Shown here piece after piece: positions 7,770-15,920 of a DNA stretch of 64,000 nucleotides. Below the pieces are notes generated by a model. That model was not told where the DNA came from. It made no database searches and saw only the letters and a list, made by a program, of their open reading frames with translations. The position numbers and the translations under genes are program-made. The stretch comes from Microbacterium sp. T32 (GTDB lineage Bacteria > Actinomycetota > Actinomycetes > Actinomycetales > Microbacteriaceae). Positions within the stretch are counted from its first letter, which is position 1. The number at the start of each line of letters is the position of its first letter. The stretch is taken from contig NZ_LQQP01000012.1 of assembly GCF_001619615.1 (NCBI RefSeq), positions 248,001-312,000 on the forward strand. The letters run 5' to 3'.

Positions 7770-8488
7770 TGGACGCCATGGCCATACCGGTCGGGCTCGC
7801 CGAGGTCGAGGAGTCCGACGTCGAGCTGGACGCGGCCGGCGGGCGATCGAAGCCCCGGTATCCGATGGACCCCGACGAGCTGGAGCGCGTCTACGACAGG
7901 GTGCGCGCCTACCGCGCCGAGAAGAAGGCGCAGAAGGAGGCGAAGGAGCGCGACAAGGCCGCCGATGCCACCACCACGATCGAAGTCGTCGAGTTCGCGC
8001 ACGAGCTGGAGGACCCGGCTGCCGCGTCAGGGGCCGTAGGCACGCTCGCCCGGCGACTCCTCGGTCATCACTGGGAGGTGGAGATCTCGCGATCGGTCGT
8101 TCACATCCCGGCCGTGCTGTACGCCGCCGACAGCGACGAAGGCGACGAGGACCCGCACCTCGCCGGGGACATCCGCTACGAGGAGCACGACCTGGAGACC
8201 ATCGTGATCCAAGCAGCGAAGCGCGCAGGCGGTCAGATGCTCGCCCTGCAGGGGACGTGGGAACGGAAGCACCGGGAGGGGAAGAAGCCGACGTCCGACT
8301 TCAAGGGCGCACGCACCTACGATCCGATCCTGGGCCAGGAGTGGCGCACCACGCAGAAGACGCCGCGCAAGCCGCGCGATTGGGAGGCGTCAGAAGGCGT
8401 GAGCGGACCGCTTGGCTTAACTCAGTGGCTCGATCTTGTGGCGCCCCCGAGTGGAAAACCGAAGGACGGAGGTGGGGAAAGTGATTGA
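7769..8488 (+). CDS. Phage protein of unknown function, 239 aa, between two HNH genes
   Basis: ATG 7769 overlaps the HNH stop (TGATG); GTG 7766 is an alternative start. Residues 40-70 are highly charged and likely a coiled coil (AYRAEKKAQKEAKERDK). The middle part, about residues 85-165, looks folded (EVVEFAHELEDP and VEISRSVVHIPAVLYAAD), and the C-terminus is Lys/Pro-rich. No family is recognised. Being flanked by mobile HNH genes, it may be the original resident of this locus. Confidence 0.6.
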   Translation: MDAMAIPVGLAEVEESDVELDAAGGRSKPRYPMDPDELERVYDRVRAYRAEKKAQKEAKERDKAADATTTIEVVEFAHELEDPAAASGAVGTLARRLLGHHWEVEISRSVVHIPAVLYAADSDEGDEDPHLAGDIRYEEHDLETIVIQAAKRAGGQMLALQGTWERKHREGKKPTSDFKGARTYDPILGQEWRTTQKTPRKPRDWEASEGVSGPLGLTQWLDLVAPPSGKPKDGGGESD

Positions 8489-8996
8489 AAACTGGCGCGA
8501 TCTCCCTGGCCTCGAGGGGTATTCCGTGAGCGACACGGGTCGAATTCGCAGCGACGCTCGTATGGTCGATGGGCCGAGGGGCGGCACGTGGCCAGTGCGA
8601 GAGCGGATCCTCAAGATGCGCTCCGACGCTGGTGGATACCTCGCGCTGACAATTCGTGGCCACAGGGTGTACGCCCATCGCGCCGTACTCACAGCATTCA
8701 AGGGGCCATGTCCGCCCGGTCAGGAGGTCCTCCATAGCGATGGCAGCACTGAGAACAACTCTCTGAGCAACCTGCGATGGGGGACCCACTCCGAGAACAC
8801 CGCGGACTCGGTTGAGCATGGCACTCATCGCAACGCGCGAAAGGTTGCATGTGCCCGAGGTGGACACCCCCTCTCGGGAGACAACCTCTACGTCTGTCCG
8901 CGTGGACGGCGCGAGTGTCGCGCGTGCCGTGCGGAAAGCGCTCGAAGGTCAAAAATCCAAACTCACGAACACCCAACAGAAGGAGAATCGCAATGA
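8481..8996 (+). CDS. NUMOD4-HNH homing endonuclease, copy 2
   Basis: GTG 8481 is preferred because CGGAGGTGGGG lies just upstream. The 171-residue protein carries NUMOD4 (WRDLPGLEGYSVSDTGRIR), an HNH core (HRAVLTAFKG, LHSDGSTENNSLSNLRW) and a C-terminal zinc pair (CARGGHP, CRACR). The order and spacing match the copy at 7293, so the two are paralogues or separate arrivals of one family. The start overlaps the upstream stop. Confidence 0.85.
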   Translation: MIENWRDLPGLEGYSVSDTGRIRSDARMVDGPRGGTWPVRERILKMRSDAGGYLALTIRGHRVYAHRAVLTAFKGPCPPGQEVLHSDGSTENNSLSNLRWGTHSENTADSVEHGTHRNARKVACARGGHPLSGDNLYVCPRGRRECRACRAESARRSKIQTHEHPTEGESQ

Positions 8997-9538
8997 CCAT
9001 CACGCTCGAAGAAATCCTGACGAACCCGTTCGCGCAACCCGAGCTCGAGGAGTGGGAGCGGCTGCTCGCCCTCGATGACCTCGAATTCCACGATGAGGTC
9101 ACCGAGGACTTCTACCAGACGACCTCGTACCGGAGCCCGTTCCTGCACCCGCGGGTCATCGAGCGGACCTGGACGACCCTCAACCACGCCCTCATCCGCG
9201 TCGACGGAGAGATCAAGGTGCGCGCCGAAGACCCCACCGTCTCGGCCGAGGCGTACAGGCGAACCGTGAACTACCGCGCCATGGTCATCCGCGTTCTGCT
9301 CATGCTCGAAGGGCACCCGAACTGGCCCGTCGGTGGCTCACGAAGCAAGCGCTCCGAGGGCCAACACTGGCGCCTGGTCGCCCACCGCCTCGCCGAAGTC
9401 ATCGAGGGAGGGCCGGACGACGACGCGCTCGACGAGCTCATCGCCGTCGAAGACATGACCGTCCGCGCGTGGCTCGAGCGCCGCCGCATCAAGGACCCGT
9501 CCCGTCGTCAGGTGCCCGTCAAGGAGGACTCGCAGTGA
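8993..9538 (+). CDS. Phage protein of unknown function, 181 aa
   Basis: ATG 8993 follows AAGGAG at 8980-8985. The protein is acidic at the N-terminus (TLEEILTNPFAQPELEEWERLL) and mostly helical by composition, with WTTLNHALIRVDGEIKV and RMVIRVLLMLEGHPNW-like segments. No signature is recognised. It belongs to the coupled early operon: its stop overlaps the GTG of the next gene. Confidence 0.55.
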   Translation: MTITLEEILTNPFAQPELEEWERLLALDDLEFHDEVTEDFYQTTSYRSPFLHPRVIERTWTTLNHALIRVDGEIKVRAEDPTVSAEAYRRTVNYRAMVIRVLLMLEGHPNWPVGGSRSKRSEGQHWRLVAHRLAEVIEGGPDDDALDELIAVEDMTVRAWLERRRIKDPSRRQVPVKEDSQ

Positions 9539-9750
9539 GCCTCGACCCCCGAACGATTTCCGACGAGCAGGTCGAAGCGGTCGCCCGTCGGCTGTACCCC
9601 TACCTGTGGGATGGCGTCTTCGAGACGGGCCTGGCGCGGGTGTCGATCTTCACCCCCGAGCAGGCCCGAGAATCCACTCTCGCGAAACGCCAGGACAAGA
9701 TCGCTTTCGTCCGCCGCGTGCTCGAGGCGTGGCTGGAGGAGGCGCCGTGA
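9535..9750 (+). CDS. Small phage protein, 71 aa
   Basis: GTG 9535 follows AAGGAGG with about eight bases of spacing and overlaps the preceding stop. The product reads as two or three helices (ISDEQVEAVARRLYPYLW, KIAFVRRVLEAWLEEA). No family is recognised. It is coupled to the RuvC-like gene downstream. Confidence 0.6.
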   Translation: MSLDPRTISDEQVEAVARRLYPYLWDGVFETGLARVSIFTPEQARESTLAKRQDKIAFVRRVLEAWLEEAP

Positions 9751-10244
9751 CCCGCCTCCTCGCCTTCGACCCGGGGGAGACGACCGGATGGTCGCTCTGG
9801 TACTACGACCCCGTGACCCCGCTGCAGCTCCTCGAGCACGGGCAGATCGGCGGCGGCCTCCGCGGGGTCGGGGTCTTCGCGAAGCGGTGGCTCGACGAGC
9901 GCGAGTGGCCCGACGAGATCGTGACCGAGCTGTTCATCGACGACAAGCGCACCGAGCGGCCCAACGTCACGCCGCTGCGCGTGGAGGGAGCGCTCGACGC
10001 TCGGTTCGGCGTGGAGGGCATCCCGATCGCCGGCCAGCGGAACACGGCGAAGGCGAACGCGCCGGACGACCTCCTCAAGGCTCACCAGCTCTGGTTCGTC
10101 GGCCAGCCGCACGCGACTGACTCGGCACGCCACGCGATCGCGTTCCTCAAGGCTCGGCAGCACCGACCCACGGTGCGGCGCTTCTGGCCACCCCGGACTC
10201 GATCTGCCGCCGTTCCGGTCTCGACGTTCGCGCCGGCGGCGTGA
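9747..10244 (+). CDS. RuvC-like Holliday junction resolvase
   Basis: GTG 9747 overlaps the previous stop. The N-terminal strand LLAFDPGETTGWSLW carries the first catalytic Asp of the RuvC/RNase H fold. ELFIDDK supplies a second acidic position, and ATDSARHA near the C-terminus a third (D-x-A-R-H-A), as in phage RuvC-like resolvases. It would cut branched replication intermediates before packaging. It is the last gene of the rightward early operon and stands next to a strong terminator. Confidence 0.75.
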   Translation: MTRLLAFDPGETTGWSLWYYDPVTPLQLLEHGQIGGGLRGVGVFAKRWLDEREWPDEIVTELFIDDKRTERPNVTPLRVEGALDARFGVEGIPIAGQRNTAKANAPDDLLKAHQLWFVGQPHATDSARHAIAFLKARQHRPTVRRFWPPRTRSAAVPVSTFAPAA

Positions 10245-10257
10245 AATAGCACGCAAA
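10245..10257 (-). promoter_or_regulatory. Operator-like motif copy after the RuvC-like gene
   Basis: Read on the - strand it is TTTGCGTGCTATT, directly after the RuvC-like stop and before the shared terminator. This is one of the best matches to the prophage motif. Confidence 0.45.
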
Positions 10258-10260
10258 CAA

Positions 10261-10294
10261 GAAGGCCCCCGAGCTCAACGAGCCGGGGGCCTTC
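10261..10294. terminator. Two-way terminator between convergent early and late operons
   Basis: AAGGCCCCC (10262-10270) pairs with GGGGGCCTT (10285-10293), and a small inner CTC/GAG stem closes the loop. TTCTTGT follows on the + strand. It separates the RuvC-like gene from the holin stop at 10304. Confidence 0.85.
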
Positions 10295-10303
10295 TTGTGC
10301 GGG

Positions 10304-10549
10304 TTACTCGCCCGCGTAGGCCTCGGTCGGGGTGTTCGCCTGGGCCACGAGGAAACCCGAGCCCGCGAGGAAGACGTAGACCGCGTTCGCGACCAGGAGG
10401 GGTTCCGGGAGGTCGACGCCGGGGAGGACGCCGTAGCCGACGGCCGCGGCTCCGAGCGCGAGGCCCAGGCCGGCGAAGCCCTGGTAGATGCGCTTGCGGA
10501 TCTTGCCGTCCGGGACGACCTGCTCGAGGTTGATCTTGGGGATGCTCAT
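10304..10549 (-). CDS. Holin
   Basis: This 81-residue protein has two hydrophobic segments, about residues 22-42 (YQGFAGLGLALGAAAVGYGV) and 49-70 (EPLLVANAVYVFLAGSGFLV). The N-terminus is charged. Length, two membrane spans and position as the last gene after endolysin fit a class II holin, which opens the membrane for lysis. ATG 10549 has a GAAAGAGAGAG ribosome-binding region. Confidence 0.75.
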   Translation of the reverse strand: MSIPKINLEQVVPDGKIRKRIYQGFAGLGLALGAAAVGYGVLPGVDLPEPLLVANAVYVFLAGSGFLVAQANTPTEAYAGE

Positions 10550-10586
10550 GCTCTCTCTTTCGCTGGGGCTGGGCTGACGGCGGCGG

Positions 10587-10592
10587 AGTCTA
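10587..10592 (-). promoter_or_regulatory. TAGACT -10 box before the holin
   Basis: On the - strand, CTAGACTCCGCCG lies 37 bases before the holin start. Its TAG is also the stop codon of the metallophosphoesterase gene. It is one of five TAGACT(C/G)CGC boxes in the late region. Confidence 0.5.
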
Positions 10593-11888
10593 GAGGATGC
10601 GGAGATCGGACCATCGCCCGCCGGACGTGAAGAACGAGAGCATGCCCGAGGTGGCCTGGTCGCCCTTGAGGTTGGTGAACCACGAGCTGCCGCGGTCGCT
10701 GGAGGGGCCGACAAAGATCCAGCGCTCGTCGCCCGCCTGCTGCACCCGGAGGGAGTGCCAGTGGCCGACAAGGAGGATGTCGGCCTCGGAGACCGGCAGC
10801 CGCCCGAGAGCCTGGCCCTTCCACCATTCGGCGATCTTGTCGGGGGAGGAGGTCTGGTGTCCGTGGACGGCTCCGATGCGCGTGTCGGCGATGTCGAACG
10901 CGAGGGACTCCATGTGCTTCTCGGGCGTCTGGACGATGACGTGGCCGAATGCCTTCGGATTGAGCTTGAGCGCGTTGCCGAGGATCTTTGCCACCGCGAG
11001 GCCGTAGTCCGCGTGCGCGTCGCCGCCGGGAGACTTGGGGCCGGTGCGGAGGGCGCCGTGGTTGGAGCTGACCGCGGCGTAGCGAAGCTCGCGCGTGTGC
11101 GGCGCGAGCATCTGAATGCCCTGCTGCATCAGGTACATCGCCTCAACGACCTGATGGGGCAGGTCGAGGTCGTTCGTGGCGATCTGAGTGGTCGTGTTGT
11201 AGATGTTCTCGATGATGTCGCCGGCGTCCACCATGGCTACCTGCGACGGTCGCTCCTCCCGCACGATCTCGGCGGCGCGGGCGAAGGAAGCGAGCACCTG
11301 TTCGGCCGTGTCCGCTGACCCGCCGCCGATGTCGACCTTGCCGGTCTGCAGGTCCGTCGGCATGATCACGAAGCCGGCGTCCTGGTAGGCGCGCGTCGAG
11401 GGGATGAAGTGGAAGCCCCGGATGGCCTGCATGACCTCCTCGTGGCTTACGAGTGCCTCACGGACGGCCTGGGGCTTGAGGGTGGCAGAGAACTTGTTGG
11501 CGTAGAGGGTCTTCGTCTGCTGCTCGCGCGTGTGCTGCATCCAGACGGAGTGCCCGACCGAGTAGGTGAAGTCGGCGGGATCGAGCCCTTGGTCTCGGAG
11601 GTCATCAAGCCACTCCTCGAGCGGGATGATCCGGTCGACGGTCTTCTTCATCACGACGTTGCCGTGGTCGTCGCGCTCGAAGGATGCCGCGACGGTCTCG
11701 GGCTGCTCGGCGGTGTCGCGGCCCGGGTACCGGCCCTCGGTGGCGAGCCTCCGATACTTGCTCACGAATCCGGCAGACACGCCCCATTCCGAGGCGATCG
11801 AGTTGCGCGTCCTGTCCCGGTCGATCAGGTCGGCGTAGAAGCGTTCGTCTCCGACGATCTCGGGCAGGGCCTTGTAGTGCTCCGTCAT
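10590..11888 (-). CDS. HTH plus calcineurin-like metallophosphoesterase
   Basis: ATG 11888 is chosen because GAGAGG lies five bases upstream; GTG 11894 is the alternative. Residues 25-50 form a helix-turn-helix (NSIASEWGVSAGFVSKYRRL). The C-terminal two thirds carry phosphoesterase motifs in order: MVDAGDIIEN, SSNHGAL, AVHGHQT and VGHWH, which would bind two metals. Such enzymes are nucleases or phosphatases. Related HTH-phosphoesterase proteins occur in actinobacterial phages, usually as DNA exonucleases. Its place inside the lysis cassette is unusual. The substrate cannot be told from sequence. Confidence 0.75.
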   Translation of the reverse strand: MTEHYKALPEIVGDERFYADLIDRDRTRNSIASEWGVSAGFVSKYRRLATEGRYPGRDTAEQPETVAASFERDDHGNVVMKKTVDRIIPLEEWLDDLRDQGLDPADFTYSVGHSVWMQHTREQQTKTLYANKFSATLKPQAVREALVSHEEVMQAIRGFHFIPSTRAYQDAGFVIMPTDLQTGKVDIGGGSADTAEQVLASFARAAEIVREERPSQVAMVDAGDIIENIYNTTTQIATNDLDLPHQVVEAMYLMQQGIQMLAPHTRELRYAAVSSNHGALRTGPKSPGGDAHADYGLAVAKILGNALKLNPKAFGHVIVQTPEKHMESLAFDIADTRIGAVHGHQTSSPDKIAEWWKGQALGRLPVSEADILLVGHWHSLRVQQAGDERWIFVGPSSDRGSSWFTNLKGDQATSGMLSFFTSGGRWSDLRIL

Positions 11889-11901
11889 GGGCACCTCTCG
11901 G

Positions 11902-12309
11902 TCAGGGAGCGATCCGCTCGATGATTGCGATCTGCTGTTGGTACTGGGCGATCTGGTTCAGCACGAGGAAGCCGGCGGTGATGATCGTGCCGACCGCGGC
12001 CACGATGCTCCACCAGGGGGCCTTGCGGGCCTCCTTCTTGGAGGCGCTCTCCTTGAGGATGAGGATGTCCAGGTCGATGCCGGTGAGGCGGGTCTTGATC
12101 CCGACGATGTCGGAGTCGTGCCCATCGACGCGGCCGTCCAGCTCCTTCACGTCCTCGCGGACGGCGCCGTTCGTCTGCTCCTGCAGCGCGATGTGACGCT
12201 CGATGGCACCCTTGAGGCCCGCGATGGAGTCCTTCATGGTCAGGACCTCCGCATAGACCTGCTGCGGCGGGATGCGGACGCCGCCGCCGCCGTCGCTCGC
12301 GTCGCTCAC
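11902..12309 (-). CDS. Membrane protein with coiled coil in the lysis cassette
   Basis: GTG 12309 overlaps the endolysin stop. Residues 20-85 are heptad-like (TMKDSIAGLKGAIERHIAL, VKELDGRVDGHDSDI), followed by a charged SKKEARK patch. One membrane segment follows near residues 100-120 (WWSIVAAVGTIITAGFLVL). It ends in a short helix. Shape and position suggest a second holin/spanin-like or minor lysis protein, but no signature proves this. Confidence 0.6.
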   Translation of the reverse strand: MSDASDGGGGVRIPPQQVYAEVLTMKDSIAGLKGAIERHIALQEQTNGAVREDVKELDGRVDGHDSDIVGIKTRLTGIDLDILILKESASKKEARKAPWWSIVAAVGTIITAGFLVLNQIAQYQQQIAIIERIAP

Positions 12310-14309
12310 GACCACAGCTTCGAGAGCAGGCCTCCGAGCGCGCTCCAGCTCGCCTTGATCTGGTCGAGCAGCTTCTTGTCGACCAGCACCTTCTCCGGCT
12401 CCGGGGTCGGCTCGGGCTCCGCGTCGGGAGTGCGCGTGACGGGGAGCTGTCCGTACTCCCCAGCGACGGCGCGCGTGAAGTCCACGGTGTCACCCCACTG
12501 GCCGTTGGACCACTGCTGGAGGTGTGCGCGCGCGTCCCACTGGCCACCCGACCACGCGTAGGTCTGGAAGCCCCACGTGATCTTGCCGGCATCGAACGCG
12601 GCCTTGATGATCCGGTAGCCCGCGTAGAGGCCGACGCGCTCTCGGCCGATGACCGAGGCGGCCCCGTCGAGCGCGGCGAGGATCTGGGCGAGGTCTCCGT
12701 CCGCGGCGTCGAAGTCGACGTTGAAGTAGATGGGGTAGTTCGACAGGCCGAGCGACGTCAGCAGCGCCTCCGCCTTCCGCGCGACCACCACGCCGGCGTC
12801 GCGGCCGCCCAGGAGCTCGCGGCCGTCCTCCTCGTAGATGAACCACACGGCGATGCCTGCCGCGCTGAGCGCGTCGAACTCGGGGCGGGTGATGCCCTTC
12901 GAGTTCGGCCACAGGTAGCGGCCTGCGTGCCGGATGCCACGCGAGTAGAGCATGGCCGGGTCGGGGCGCGCGAAGGAGTAGTCGACGCCGTGGACCGACC
13001 CCGCGGGCGGGAAGGCGAGGCCGTCCGAGGTGCTGCCCCAGATGCCGTCCTGGTCGATGCTCTTGGACGCCTGGAAGGCGATCACGCCGGCGCGGTCGCG
13101 CGAGTAGCCGAGGGAGGCGAGGAAGTCGCCGATCTGCGCAATAGAGCGGCCCGTCCGATTGTCGATGCCCTCCGAACCCGAGGGAGTCGGGGTCGGCGTG
13201 GGGGCGGCAGTGAAGCGGCTTCCGTGGTTGAGGAAGTTCTGCAGCGCCTTGATCGTCTGCACGCCCCAGTCGCCGTCGACGTTCACGCTGAGTGCCCGCT
13301 GGAGTGCCTCGCGGGTCTTGGGCCCGATCTCGCCGTCGAGGTCGTCGCCGGTGAATCCGAGGGCGGCCTGGAGGGCCTTGATGGTCTTCGGGCCGAGTTC
13401 GCCGTCGACGTCCTCGCCGGTGAACCCGAGGCTGATCTGCAGGGCCTTGATCGTCTTGGGGCCGAGGTCGCCGTCGAGCTCGAGCTGCTCGCTGGTCGGG
13501 AAGCCGACGGCGTCGGACGCCGGGCCCCAGATGCCGTCGGGCTCGAGGCCGTGGGCGCGCTGCCAGTCAGCGACCTTGGCCGTGGTGTCGGGGCCGTAGA
13601 TGCCGTCGGGGTTGGCGCCGACGAGCTGCTGGACCTCGGAGGTCGGGCGGCTCGTGATGTTGCGGCCGACCTTCTCGGCGGCCTTGGACTGCAGTGCGGC
13701 GCGAGTGGCGGGGCCGCCGATGCCATCGACCTTGAGGCCGTTCTTGCTCTGGAAGTCGCGGACGGCCGCCTGGGTCTGCGATCCGTCGTAGCCGTCGACG
13801 GTGATGTCGTAGCCGACTGCACGCAATTCGTTCTGCAGTGCCTCGACGTGCTCGGCACCGTACGCGTCTCGTGCGGGGAAGTCCGAGCCGCCGCTGATGC
13901 GCGCTGCGAGGAACGCGAGGGGGTCGACCTGGCCGTAGTTTCCGAAGTGGAGCTGACCGGGGGTGATCTCGAAGTGGAGGTGCTTGCCCTGGGCGCTGCC
14001 GCTGGAGCCCATGACGCCGACGGCGTCGCCCTCGTTGACGTAGGTGCCGTCGCTGACGAGGGAGCGGGCTTGGTGCAGGCTCTTGGAGAAGAAGCCGTCG
14101 TGCTGGATCCACACCTGATCGCCGCCGTTGGACCAGCCGGCCGGGGCACTGCCGGAGCAGCGCACGATGCCGCTGGCGACGGCGCGAATGATCTCGAACC
14201 CGACCATGTCCCCGCCGCGGTGGTAGGTGGACGCGTTGCCGGATGCCTCGCGCGGCCCGAACGGGCTCGTCACCTCAGGGCGGTTGGTGGAGCCATTGGG
14301 GTAGCGCAT
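12306..14309 (-). CDS. Three-domain endolysin: M23 peptidase, PG-binding repeats, DUF1906 glycosidase-like
   Basis: The 667-residue protein starts at ATG 14309 after GAGAAGGA. Residues 15-135 are an M23/LytM peptidase with zinc ligands H30-x3-D34 and H110-x-H112 (GKHLHFE). About five peptidoglycan-binding type 1 repeats fill residues 145-365 (DGELGPKTIKALQ units). Residues 430-615 match the DUF1906/Rv2525c-like TIM barrel (VDYSFARPDPAML, WFIYEEDGREL, IYFNVDFDA, GLYAGYRI). A Pro/Glu linker and a helical tail follow. It would cut both peptide and glycan bonds of the actinobacterial wall, with wall binding in the middle. Confidence 0.9.
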   Translation of the reverse strand: MRYPNGSTNRPEVTSPFGPREASGNASTYHRGGDMVGFEIIRAVASGIVRCSGSAPAGWSNGGDQVWIQHDGFFSKSLHQARSLVSDGTYVNEGDAVGVMGSSGSAQGKHLHFEITPGQLHFGNYGQVDPLAFLAARISGGSDFPARDAYGAEHVEALQNELRAVGYDITVDGYDGSQTQAAVRDFQSKNGLKVDGIGGPATRAALQSKAAEKVGRNITSRPTSEVQQLVGANPDGIYGPDTTAKVADWQRAHGLEPDGIWGPASDAVGFPTSEQLELDGDLGPKTIKALQISLGFTGEDVDGELGPKTIKALQAALGFTGDDLDGEIGPKTREALQRALSVNVDGDWGVQTIKALQNFLNHGSRFTAAPTPTPTPSGSEGIDNRTGRSIAQIGDFLASLGYSRDRAGVIAFQASKSIDQDGIWGSTSDGLAFPPAGSVHGVDYSFARPDPAMLYSRGIRHAGRYLWPNSKGITRPEFDALSAAGIAVWFIYEEDGRELLGGRDAGVVVARKAEALLTSLGLSNYPIYFNVDFDAADGDLAQILAALDGAASVIGRERVGLYAGYRIIKAAFDAGKITWGFQTYAWSGGQWDARAHLQQWSNGQWGDTVDFTRAVAGEYGQLPVTRTPDAEPEPTPEPEKVLVDKKLLDQIKASWSALGGLLSKLWS
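13816..13826 (-). promoter_or_regulatory. Weak operator-like motif copy inside the endolysin gene
   Basis: On the - strand ATTGCGTGCAG matches the core of the prophage motif. It is coding here, so it may be chance. Confidence 0.2.
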
Positions 14310-14344
14310 CGCGATTCCTTCTCTCGGCGGGCTTTGCGCCGCGG

Positions 14345-14350
14345 AGTCTA
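14345..14350 (-). promoter_or_regulatory. TAGACT -10 box before the endolysin
   Basis: On the - strand CCTAGACTCCGCGG lies in the 69-bp gap upstream of the endolysin, 35 bases before its ATG. The start has its own ribosome-binding site, so the transcript would carry a short leader. Confidence 0.55.
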
Positions 14351-14378
14351 GGGGTGGGCTTTCGGCAATCCGCCTTCC

Positions 14379-15095
14379 CTACGCGGTGGTCTCGTACTGG
14401 TAGGTGACGGACAGCACGGAGTTCTGTCCCCACGTCGCCGGGAACGTCGGCCCCATCCAGCGGGTGACGCGGGAAGCGTCGCGGAAGATGATCTGGTGGC
14501 GGGGGGTATCGACCGCGGGGGACAGGAGCGGTGCGCTCGTCACGGCACCCCGGTAGATGGTGCCGCCGATCTGAGCGATGGCTTCGCCGGCGCCCCAAAG
14601 GCTCGTGGTGAGGATTCGGCCCGCGGGGTATCCGGGAACGGTCGGGAGAGTGGGTCCCCATCCCGTGCTGCCGAAGTCGGTGGTGGACCCGAAGATGAGG
14701 ACGCCCGTGACGGTGATGACCTTGCCATCGACCCAGTAGCACCACGCCTGCTGCCCGTTCCCTGGTCGAAACGTCTGGGCGGAGTTGGTCGCCCAGTCGG
14801 GCGTGTATGACTGGGCCGCGATGGTCCGCGTCACGCGCCACCCCGCGGATCCGAGCGTTTCGATGAGCTTGAGGTCGCTGCGGTAGATCTGGTCGCCTGG
14901 GGCGAGGCCTTCCGTCGCCTTGACCGCGTCAACGTCGGCGGCGGTGGCGACGAACCGCCGCCGGGCGCGCGCGCTGTCGCTGCGGCCGGCGATCGCGGCA
15001 TCCGCGGCTGCGCCCATGATGGAGGGGGTGATGTGCCAGTCGATCGGATCTTCCGGTCCCGGGAGCCAGACCGCGTTGGGCAGGATGCTGCCCAT
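14379..15095 (-). CDS. Minor tail/receptor-tip protein, paralogue A
   Basis: ATG 15095 overlaps the stop of the upstream gene, with GGAGG eight bases before. The 238-residue product is mostly strands and aromatic residues (WCYWVDGKVITVTGVLIFGS, FGSTGWGPTLPTVPGYP). It shares a domain pattern with its upstream neighbour: GDQIYR...G-WRVTRT, then G-x-VIT-x-TG-x-x-IFGS. Last in the tail module and before lysin, it probably lies at the tail tip and contacts the host wall. Confidence 0.6.
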   Translation of the reverse strand: MGSILPNAVWLPGPEDPIDWHITPSIMGAAADAAIAGRSDSARARRRFVATAADVDAVKATEGLAPGDQIYRSDLKLIETLGSAGWRVTRTIAAQSYTPDWATNSAQTFRPGNGQQAWCYWVDGKVITVTGVLIFGSTTDFGSTGWGPTLPTVPGYPAGRILTTSLWGAGEAIAQIGGTIYRGAVTSAPLLSPAVDTPRHQIIFRDASRVTRWMGPTFPATWGQNSVLSVTYQYETTA

Positions 15096-15775
15096 CAGCC
15101 ACGCCTCCATCGGAGGTTGAGGCTGAGGACGTCGGGGGCCGCCCACGCGAACGGCTGGTCGGTCTGTAGGTAGGCAAGCCCGCCGGCGGATGCATCGAAG
15201 AGAGTCGCGGCCTGCGTGAAGGGGTTCGTGCCCATGCCGACGACGACACCGGTGTAGTGGCGGTCGGCGGATGCGTCGTAGGCCGAGCACGTTCCGACGG
15301 AGGAGACCGATCCGTTAATCCACGTCGGGAACGGCAGGACCAGCCGCGCCCCTGCGCCGCCGCCCGGCATGGTGGTCGAGCTGCCGAGGATGAAGCTGCC
15401 GGTGAGTGTGATCATGTCGCCGGCGACGCTGTAGAAGAAGTTCGAGGTGCCGTTGCCGTTGTTGATGCCGGTGTGCGCGAGCGGCCACGCGATCGGCTTC
15501 GTCGTGCGGACTACCTTCCACGCGGCGCCGTCGTACATCTCCCACCAGGCAGTGTCCTCGACGAAGACTTCGTCGCCGTTGATCGGTGGCGTGGTCGTAG
15601 CCAGGTCAGTCTTCTCGGTCTGGTTGGCGACGGTGTAGCTGCGCGGCTGCCGCTTTCCGACGCCGAGGCCGCCGATCGCGTCGGAGAACGACTTCGCGAC
15701 GTCTTGCATGAGCTTGGCGGGGTCGACGAGATCCTGCGAGTCGGGGACCTTGACGCCGTTGGGCAGCGTGATCAT
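15095..15775 (-). CDS. Minor tail/receptor-tip protein, paralogue B
   Basis: ATG 15775 (MITLPNGVKVPDS) overlaps the stop of the 44-residue upstream gene. The protein has a helical start (LMQDVAKSFSDAIGGLGVG) followed by GDEVFVEDTAWWEMYDG, WKVVRT and GDMITLTGSFILGSS, which mirror the gene at 14379. Both are likely products of a duplication, giving two related tip proteins. Function is inferred from position. Confidence 0.6.
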   Translation of the reverse strand: MITLPNGVKVPDSQDLVDPAKLMQDVAKSFSDAIGGLGVGKRQPRSYTVANQTEKTDLATTTPPINGDEVFVEDTAWWEMYDGAAWKVVRTTKPIAWPLAHTGINNGNGTSNFFYSVAGDMITLTGSFILGSSTTMPGGGAGARLVLPFPTWINGSVSSVGTCSAYDASADRHYTGVVVGMGTNPFTQAATLFDASAGGLAYLQTDQPFAWAAPDVLSLNLRWRRG

Positions 15776-15906
15776 CGCGTGGCCCCCTGGGCTAGGCGCT
15801 CGAGCGCGGTGATGCGGCGCTCGTAGTCCGCGATGCGTTCCTCGAGCTTGCGCTCCCACTCCTTGGATTCGGGTCCGAGGTTGGCCTTGGCTCCGTCGAG
15901 GGCCAC
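15772..15906 (-). CDS. Short coiled-coil phage protein, 44 aa
   Basis: GTG 15906 has a strong AAGGAG five bases upstream, and its stop overlaps the next ATG. The peptide (EWERKLEERIADYERRITAL) is a single amphipathic heptad helix. It may be a trimerising or capping piece of the tail tip. It is easily missed because of its size. Confidence 0.6.
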   Translation of the reverse strand: MALDGAKANLGPESKEWERKLEERIADYERRITALERLAQGATR

Positions 15907-15920
15907 GGTTCTCCTTGTCG

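Noticed and set aside
12522..14351. 609-codon + strand frame opposite the endolysin
   Set aside because: Antisense shadow of a gene with clear M23 and PG-binding motifs.
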